DNA of 9,318 nt from contig JANPDA010000045.1 in assembly GCA_031431235.1 (NCBI GenBank), positions 1-9,318 on the forward strand. The letters are read 5' to 3'. Below are positions 1-4,361 of this stretch, in pieces. Position numbers and translations under genes: made by a program. How positions within the stretch are numbered: position 1 is the first letter of the stretch; every line of letters starts with the position of its first letter. The notes beneath the pieces were generated by a model. The model worked only from the letters and a program-made list of their open reading frames with translations, did no database searches and was not told the DNA's origin. The stretch is from JANNSW01 sp031431235 (GTDB taxonomy: Bacteria > Pseudomonadota > Alphaproteobacteria > Rhizobiales > Hyphomicrobiaceae).

Positions 1-200
1 ACGCCGCCACGCAAACGATATGGCTCTCTGCATAGTGTGAAAACTGATTGGATGCCGATTCGGTCAATTTGGCTGATATGGGCCTCCCTAAACTCAGCGA
101 GAGTGCTCACCCAGATATTGTCGAAATTCACTGACGGTTCAAGTGCATTGGCGTCCAAATTGGCGAGCATCGGCCCGGAATAGAAACTTGCATTTACCAC
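1..200 (-). CDS. Partial small hypothetical protein, 5' end only
   Basis: On the minus strand a frame stays open from a stop at 209-207 to the window edge. It has a GTG start at 200-198 and an in-frame ATG at 170-168. The GTG is preceded by GGTGAG five bases upstream, a fair ribosome binding site. The visible 66 or so residues begin MVNASFYSGPMLANL and continue through a soluble-looking mixed stretch containing NFDNIWVSTLAEFREA and GIQSVFTLCREPYRL. No membrane segment or signal peptide is visible, and I recognise no family. The start overlaps the stop of the Cys-rich frame upstream (TAA at 196-194) in a way that suggests translational coupling. An open frame of this length has a few percent chance of arising at random at this base composition, so support is moderate. 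The protein-like composition is the main argument. Confidence 0.35.
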   Translation of the reverse strand, partial: MVNASFYSGPMLANLDANALEPSVNFDNIWVSTLAEFREAHISQIDRIGIQSVFTLCREPYRLRGG

Positions 201-550
201 TCGAACTCACCGCATGCCGCGACCTTCTCTTCGGCCTTTCTAAACCCGAGCGTATCCGGCCTCGGCTGAAAAGAGAATTCGGCGCGCGGGCCCCTGCAAT
301 TGGCCGGATTTGAGGCGTTCTTGAGATAGATCTGGTAGCCGTTACCGCAGAATTCTCTGCAGATTGCCGGGTAGCAGCGAACTGGTCTGACACAGGCGAG
401 GCAACGCCGATAGGCATTCGCTTCGCCTATTCGGGAACACTTCCTACCCTGATCATTTCGGCTTGTCAGCAGCTCCAGGAAGCCACGCTTCCGGCCACTC
501 TGTTCCGCCGCCCCATTGCACCCGAGCCGGCATCGGCCCCGGCGCGGCAT
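194..550 (-). CDS. Doubtful Cys-rich small ORF downstream of the ligase gene
   Basis: This minus-strand frame ends with TAA at 196-194. The part beyond the ligase stop encodes a Cys-rich stretch including RRCLACVRPVRCYPAICREF and then CGNGYQIYLKNASNPANC. The Cys spacing and ordinary composition look more like a real secreted or metal-binding peptide than a shadow frame. Against it, the only start codon of the usual kinds in this frame is the ATG at 550-548, inside the 3' end of the ligase gene. That start would add about 30 unconvincing residues and a 98-bp overlap. The frame may be a decayed gene that lost its start, a gene with an unusual start, or chance. Its stop overlaps the GTG start of the next leftward frame, which slightly favours a real pair. 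No family is recognised. Confidence 0.2.
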   Translation of the reverse strand: MPRRGRCRLGCNGAAEQSGRKRGFLELLTSRNDQGRKCSRIGEANAYRRCLACVRPVRCYPAICREFCGNGYQIYLKNASNPANCRGPRAEFSFQPRPDTLGFRKAEEKVAACGEFEW

Positions 551-2018
551 CGGCCGGCGCGGGCTCGCTCCGTTCGACCGGCGGCGTCCTCGGCCGCCGG
601 GACGTCCGCTTGTCCGATCGCCTTTCCTCCACCCCCACCTCCCCCGGCTCCACCAGCACCCCGCAGCAGAACGCGAACACCGCGGCGAGCGCTGTCGTCC
701 GGAGCGGATAGTCGACCAGGCAATGGGCGAGCAGGAGGAGTATGGCGAGAAAGGCCGCGCGCTGCAGCATCAGGTGCTCGGCGCCGCCTCCGCCTTCAGC
801 CGGCTGCGGCTTGCGCCAGATCGCCCAGCCGCGCGTGCCGAGCCACCACAGCAACAGCCCCAGCAGCAGCAACCCCGGCAGGCCCGTCTCCAGCAGGACT
901 TCCAGCAAGTCGTCGTGGGCGCGGTTGGCGTAGCCGACGAACACGTCGCCGGCCCGCTCGACCGTTGCATAGACAGGCACGAACGAGCCGAGGCCCGTGC
1001 CGAAGGGCAGGCTGTCGCGCAGCGTTGCGAGTGTGGTCCAGCCGAAGGGAATGCGCAAATCCTCCAGCGGGTCGCGCTCGAAGCGCACGAGCATCCGGTA
1101 GAGGCCGAGCTGGATCGCAAACACGACGGCAAAGCCGATGGCCGCAACCAGGATCGCGCCGGCCCCGTTCATGCCCCGCACGGGCTGCGCCAGGATCTCG
1201 CGACGGTTGACCGTGATCGTCGCGGCGATTGCCACCACGGCCGCCATGAACAGCAGCAGGCCCGCCCGCGAGCGCGCCATGGCAATGCCGGCCGTGAGCG
1301 CCACCAGCAGTGCAACGGCGACGGCGAGCCAGAACACGGCGCGCGTCCGGTGGGCGCCCGGCTGCAGAAAATCCCTGGCGCACGTCGCCAGCCAAGCCAC
1401 CGCCAGCACGAACGTCACATAGAGCTGCGCCGCGAAGTGGTTGCGGTTGGCGAAGAATCCGACCGCCTCGGTGTCATTGGTGAACGCAAAGAAGCGCAAG
1501 GCGCTCTGCGGGCCCTGGGCCACCTGCAGGAAGCCCATCAGGCTTGCGAGCGCACCGAGCCCGAGCACGACCCCGCAGAGCTGCAGCCGCGCGCGCGCTT
1601 CGAGGCGTGCGACCGACGCCACGATGGCAGCCGGCACGATCAGCGAAATGACAGCAGCCCAACTCGCGTGCGGGGTCAGCGACAAGGTCCGCCAACCCGA
1701 TTGGAGGCCTGGAGCCTGGAGCCCGGCGGCTTCGGCCGCTCCCAGCGGGTTGGCGCTGAGCGCAGCCCCGAGGCCCGCTGGCAGCGGCAGCAATTGCCCC
1801 AGCAAGGCCGCGAGCGCGAGCCCGCCGGCCAGATAGCGCCACCGGGTCGCCGGGCCGGTCTGCTCGCCGAGCCAGAGCCAGATTGCGGCCAGCAGCAGCG
1901 GAATGGAGACGAGTTGCAGGAGCACATCGCCGATGAACCCGGCTCTGGTGGCGCCACCAAGCAGCAGCGCCAACCCCAGCACGACTGCCGTCCCGAGCAT
2001 GAGCACACGTTGATCCAA
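453..2018 (-). CDS. O-antigen ligase / Wzy-type polymerase family membrane protein
   Basis: An inner-membrane protein of about 520 residues with some 11-12 hydrophobic segments. It fits the O-antigen ligase/Wzy_C superfamily, which polymerises or transfers lipid-linked glycan units in the periplasm. Family hallmarks, numbered from the GTG at 2051, are GFFANRNHF with N202-R203-N204-H205, an SRAGLL segment, and a long periplasmic loop containing FGTGLGSF followed by AHDDLLEVLLETGLPG (H379, E384). The loop also carries RFERDP, consistent with the Arg-rich catalytic loop of the family. The C-terminal 65 residues are hydrophilic and rich in Pro, Arg and Glu, probably a cytoplasmic tail. I chose the TTG at 2018 because GGGAG lies six bases upstream and the protein then begins MDQRVLMLG. 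A GTG at 2051 and an ATG at 2000 are alternatives. It is divergent from the phosphatase-to-kinase series, so it is likely controlled separately. Whether it is a polymerase or a ligase cannot be told from sequence alone; the EPS context favours polymerase. Confidence 0.9.
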   Translation of the reverse strand: MDQRVLMLGTAVVLGLALLLGGATRAGFIGDVLLQLVSIPLLLAAIWLWLGEQTGPATRWRYLAGGLALAALLGQLLPLPAGLGAALSANPLGAAEAAGLQAPGLQSGWRTLSLTPHASWAAVISLIVPAAIVASVARLEARARLQLCGVVLGLGALASLMGFLQVAQGPQSALRFFAFTNDTEAVGFFANRNHFAAQLYVTFVLAVAWLATCARDFLQPGAHRTRAVFWLAVAVALLVALTAGIAMARSRAGLLLFMAAVVAIAATITVNRREILAQPVRGMNGAGAILVAAIGFAVVFAIQLGLYRMLVRFERDPLEDLRIPFGWTTLATLRDSLPFGTGLGSFVPVYATVERAGDVFVGYANRAHDDLLEVLLETGLPGLLLLGLLLWWLGTRGWAIWRKPQPAEGGGGAEHLMLQRAAFLAILLLLAHCLVDYPLRTTALAAVFAFCCGVLVEPGEVGVEERRSDKRTSRRPRTPPVERSEPAPADAAPGPMPARVQWGGGTEWPEAWLPGAADKPK

Positions 2019-2110
2019 TGCCCACTCCCTCGGAGGATAGCAGCGTGCCACCCCCAGCCCAGGCGATCATCGTTCTCGAACGCGGATTGACGCCACAGAA
2101 CCTTGCTCGG

Positions 2111-2161
2111 TCGCATTTTCTGTCGCTGAGCCGGTCGCCACTTCGTCGGAAAATGCTCTAG
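2111..2161 (-). repeat. Palindromic dispersed intergenic repeat (REP-like)
   Basis: Perfect 8-bp arms, GCATTTTC at 2113-2120 and GAAAATGC at 2149-2156, enclose a 28-base centre with scattered further pairing. Read on the minus strand the element starts CTAGAGCATTTTCCGACGAA and ends near AGAAAATGCGAC. From memory this resembles a short palindromic repeat scattered through intergenic regions of Bradyrhizobium and Rhodopseudomonas relatives; that likeness is recollection, not a search. It lies in the leader region of the leftward ligase gene, so as RNA it could form a hairpin upstream of that reading frame. Confidence 0.6.
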
Positions 2162-2527
2162 CTCACCCGCCGCCCGAAGGCCACCAACAGCGAGCAGTCA
2201 TCAACAGTAAAAATTCGACCAGGTTGCCGCCAGCCGCACGCTAAAGGAGGCCCGCAAAAACAAGTGAATCGGTTTCATCGAGGCCATTTCTCGCCCCGCC
2301 GTCTTCCCGGCCAAGCGACCAACGGGAGCGCCGAGCCGGAATCCAGCACGAAAAGGGATGCCGGAGCTTCGATCACCCGGGAAGATGGAGCAGTTGTTTT
2401 GGGGCGCGCACTTACATCCCGCACTCGAAAGCGCGCGAATCACTTTAAGATCGGTCGAGGTGGGACACTCGGCTGGGGAAGTCCGCTGTGGATTGTTGCA
2501 GCCACACGACGGATTTTCTTAGACGCA

Positions 2528-2620
2528 GGCCAGCGACGTGACGTAGGTCGAGTCAGGCCCGATCGGGCTCATGCTGGCTTGCCTCGTGTTTTGTTCTGGC
2601 CTGACGTGACGATCAGTCAG
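2528..2620 (+). promoter_or_regulatory. Paired direct repeats upstream of the phosphatase gene
   Basis: GGCC-N3-GACGTGACG-N7-AGTCAG occurs at 2528-2556. GGCC-N1-GACGTGACG-N3-AGTCAG occurs at 2598-2620. Both copies have the same order and orientation, with an identical 9-mer at 2535-2543 and 2603-2611. The palindrome GCCCGATCGGGC (2557-2568) lies between them. The second copy ends 17 bases before the ATG of the phosphatase gene. A pair of related sites close to the first gene of an operon is typical of transcription-factor binding sites, but which regulator would bind is unknown, and no promoter was recognised with it. Confidence 0.3.
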
Positions 2621-2637
2621 TTTCCGACGAGCAGGAC

Positions 2638-3525
2638 ATGCAAGCCAACCTCTTCGATCTGCACAGCCACATCCTGCCCGGTGTCGATGATGGCGCCAGC
2701 GATGGCGCGGCCTCGCTCGCCATGGCGCGTGCGTTCGTGGCGCAAGGCGTCTCGACGGTTGCGTGCACGCCGCATATTCTGCCGGGCGTCTATCACAACA
2801 CCGGCCCCGAGATCCGGCAGGCTGTCGCGGCGTTGCAGGCCGCTCTCGAGGAGGCCGGAATCCCGCTCCGGCTGGTCACCGGCGCCGACAATCACACCGT
2901 CCCCGATTTCGTCGCCGGATTGAGGAGCGGCCGCCTGCTCACGATCGCCGAATCGCGCTATGTGCTGGTCGAGCCGCCCCATCAGCTGGCGCCCACACGC
3001 CTCGACGAGCTGTTCTTCGCCATCCTGCTCGCGGGCTATGTTCCCATCCTCACTCATCCCGAGCGGCTCGGATGGATCGAAGGCAAGTACGAGCTGATCG
3101 AGCAACTCGCCTCGCGTGGCGTCTGGATCCAGCTGACCTCGGGCTCGCTCGCAGGCCGATTCGGGCGCAGGCCGCGCTACTGGGCCGAGCGCATGCTTTC
3201 GGAGGGACTGGTCCACATCCTGGCGAGCGACGCGCACAATGTCGGTCCGCGGCCGCCGGACCTGGCAGACGGGTTTGCGGCTGCGGAGAAACTCGTCGGA
3301 TCGCAAGAGGCCTTACGATTGGTGGTGACGCGGCCGCAGGCCATCGTCGCAAACGAAGCACCTCGAAATCTGGAAGCGCCACGTGGACGCAAACTCGGAC
3401 TGGATGCCCATGAAACGCGAGGTCGCAGTGAAATCGATCGGACTCCTCACGCTGACGCTGGCGGCGGCCTTGCTCGGCGCTTGCAGCGCCTCTTCGGTCC
3501 ACGAGGCGGGCTTCAGCGCCAGTAA
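2638..3525 (+). CDS. PHP-type tyrosine-protein phosphatase, CpsB/YwqE-like
   Basis: Metal-dependent phosphatase of the PHP (polymerase and histidinol phosphatase) fold. In the CpsB family this enzyme removes phosphate from tyrosines of BY-kinases in the cytoplasm. Visible motifs: DLHSHILPGVDDG with H9, H11 and D17-D18; TPH with H46; GAD with D84; THPER with H140; and SDAHN with D198 and H200. These are the expected metal ligands, except that Asp replaces the Glu seen in the GQE motif of Gram-positive CpsB. The catalytic domain ends near residue 243. The remaining 50 or so residues are rich in Arg and Gly and overlap the lipoprotein gene in another frame. The start is an ATG fitting the family N-terminus; AGGA lies only one base upstream, so the ribosome binding site is poor. 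Its likely substrate is the kinase encoded at 4362-6695. This is the first gene of the rightward EPS series. Confidence 0.9.
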   Translation: MQANLFDLHSHILPGVDDGASDGAASLAMARAFVAQGVSTVACTPHILPGVYHNTGPEIRQAVAALQAALEEAGIPLRLVTGADNHTVPDFVAGLRSGRLLTIAESRYVLVEPPHQLAPTRLDELFFAILLAGYVPILTHPERLGWIEGKYELIEQLASRGVWIQLTSGSLAGRFGRRPRYWAERMLSEGLVHILASDAHNVGPRPPDLADGFAAAEKLVGSQEALRLVVTRPQAIVANEAPRNLEAPRGRKLGLDAHETRGRSEIDRTPHADAGGGLARRLQRLFGPRGGLQRQ

Positions 3526-4198
3526 CCTCGAGGCCACGTCGACGGCCTCGCCTGCCATGGCCGCGACCGACGTACGGGCTCGAGCCGTCGACACGGTCCA
3601 AGTGCAGCAGGCGGTCGCCCAGCTCACGTCCTCGGCCACTCCCGGCAGCACAGCCTACCGGATCGGCGCGCTGGATGTGCTGGATGTCTCCGTGTTCAAG
3701 GTGCCGGACCTGTCGAAATCCGTTCAGGTGTCCGACATCGGCACGGTGAACCTGCCCCTTGTCGGGGAGATCCAGGCAGCCGGCCGAACGGCGCGCGAGG
3801 TCGAGCAGGAGCTGACGGCGCTGTTGGGCAAGAAGTACCTGCAGAACCCGCAGGTGACGGTGTTCGTCAAGGAGTACAACAGCCAGCATGTGACGCTCGA
3901 GGGGGCGGTGTCGAAGCCCGGCGTCTACCCGATCAAGGGCGGGATGTCGCTGTTGCAGGCCCTCGCCACCGCCTCGGGTGCGAGCGCGACCTCCGACGAG
4001 ACCGCGCTCGTTTTCCGCAGCATCGAGGGCAAGCGGACCGCCGCCCGATTCGACTTGGCGCAGGTGCGCAGCGGCGCAGCCGAGGATCCGCCTCTGCAAT
4101 CGGGCGATGTGGTCGTCGTGAACTCGTCAGCCATCAAGGAAGCCTTTGGCAACATCGTCAAGGCGTTGCCGATCGCCAGTGTGTTCGCGGCACTCTAG
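3410..4198 (+). CDS. Polysaccharide export outer-membrane lipoprotein, Wza/ExoF-like
   Basis: A short Wza-type export protein. The N-terminus is a lipoprotein signal, KSIGLLTLTLAAALLGAC, with the lipobox LLGAC; the Cys codon is at 3482-3484. After a Ser/Thr/Ala-rich linker comes a polysaccharide-export domain beginning YRIGALDVLDVSVFKVPDL (about 3658 on) with typical VNLPLVGEIQAAGRT. An SLBB-like segment with VTLEGAVSKPGVYPIKGGMS follows, and the C-terminus KEAFGNIVKALPIASVFAAL may form an amphipathic helix. At about 260 residues it is shorter than E. coli Wza (379), with one clear SLBB unit. Start options are GTG 3383, ATG 3404, ATG 3410 and GTG 3428. GTG 3428 has the best ribosome binding site (GAGGT four bases upstream) and also leaves a complete signal peptide. 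The gene overlaps the phosphatase frame by 98-143 bp depending on start. Its stop TAG lies inside the left end of the 4195-4326 element. Confidence 0.9.
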   Translation: MKREVAVKSIGLLTLTLAAALLGACSASSVHEAGFSASNLEATSTASPAMAATDVRARAVDTVQVQQAVAQLTSSATPGSTAYRIGALDVLDVSVFKVPDLSKSVQVSDIGTVNLPLVGEIQAAGRTAREVEQELTALLGKKYLQNPQVTVFVKEYNSQHVTLEGAVSKPGVYPIKGGMSLLQALATASGASATSDETALVFRSIEGKRTAARFDLAQVRSGAAEDPPLQSGDVVVVNSSAIKEAFGNIVKALPIASVFAAL

Positions 4199-4326
4199 TG
4201 TTCCGACTCATTCATCCGGTACCCCAAATGAATGGCCCGTCCACTAGGCAACTCTTTGTTTGTGTTCCCTCTTTCCATTCATTGATCCAGCGTCGCCGGA
4301 ATCGAATGAATGGGAGGGAACACTAG
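4195..4326. mobile_element. MITE-like element with 10-bp terminal inverted repeats
   Basis: CTAGTGTTCC at 4195-4204 and GGAACACTAG at 4317-4326 are perfect inverted repeats framing 132 bp. Inside, the theme CTAGTG...CATTCATT occurs four times in alternating orientation: 4195-4215 forward, 4227-4247 reverse, 4262-4283 forward, 4305-4326 reverse. Copies one and two make a 53-bp sub-unit with CTAGTG/CACTAG ends. Copies three and four pair GTGTTCCCT (4262-4270) with AGGGAACAC (4315-4323) and CCATTCATT (4275-4283) with AATGAATGG (4305-4313). CTAG at both outer ends fits a TA target duplication in CTAG (IS630-like) or a YTAR duplication (IS5-like); this is inference. No transposase is present, so it would be non-autonomous. 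The TAG stop of the lipoprotein gene (4196-4198) is part of the left end. A pair of regulatory RNA hairpins is the alternative reading. Confidence 0.5.
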
Positions 4327-4361
4327 ATCGTGCACGAGTGTCAGCAGTCCGTTGGAGGTAA

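Larger units (their letters stand above)
2019..2637. other. Divergent intergenic region, about 620 bp
   Basis: This stretch separates the leftward ligase gene from the rightward EPS series, so it should contain promoters for both directions. I could not identify convincing -35/-10 pairs. It holds a palindromic repeat (2111-2161), a short inverted repeat CGTTC-TC-GAACG (2071-2082), a perfect palindrome GCCCGATCGGGC (2557-2568), and two related copies of a GGCC..GACGTGACG..AGTCAG pattern (2528-2620). A strong Shine-Dalgarno-like AAAGGAGG sits at 2243-2250, but no convincing gene follows it. TTTCCGACGA (2621-2630), just before the phosphatase start, is the exact reverse complement of bases 2143-2152 inside the palindromic repeat. 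Confidence 0.6.

Noticed and set aside
516..2090. Long plus-strand open frame (524 codons) opposite the ligase gene
   Set aside because: Its product is dominated by Arg, Gln, His and Glu with no motif. It is the typical antisense shadow of a GC-rich membrane-protein gene.
2201..2443. Minus-strand 80-codon frame in the divergent intergenic region
   Set aside because: No clear ribosome binding site or family features, and the composition is mixed; not enough to call a gene.
2264..2923. Plus-strand frame preceded by a strong AAAGGAGG at 2243-2250
   Set aside because: The spacing to the GTG is about 13 bases. The product is Arg/Ser/Pro-rich without a recognisable domain, and it overlaps the phosphatase gene by 286 bases in another frame.
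3050..4099. Minus-strand open frame (349 codons) across the phosphatase and lipoprotein genes
   Set aside because: Arg/Gly-rich shadow composition, and it spans two well-supported plus-strand genes.
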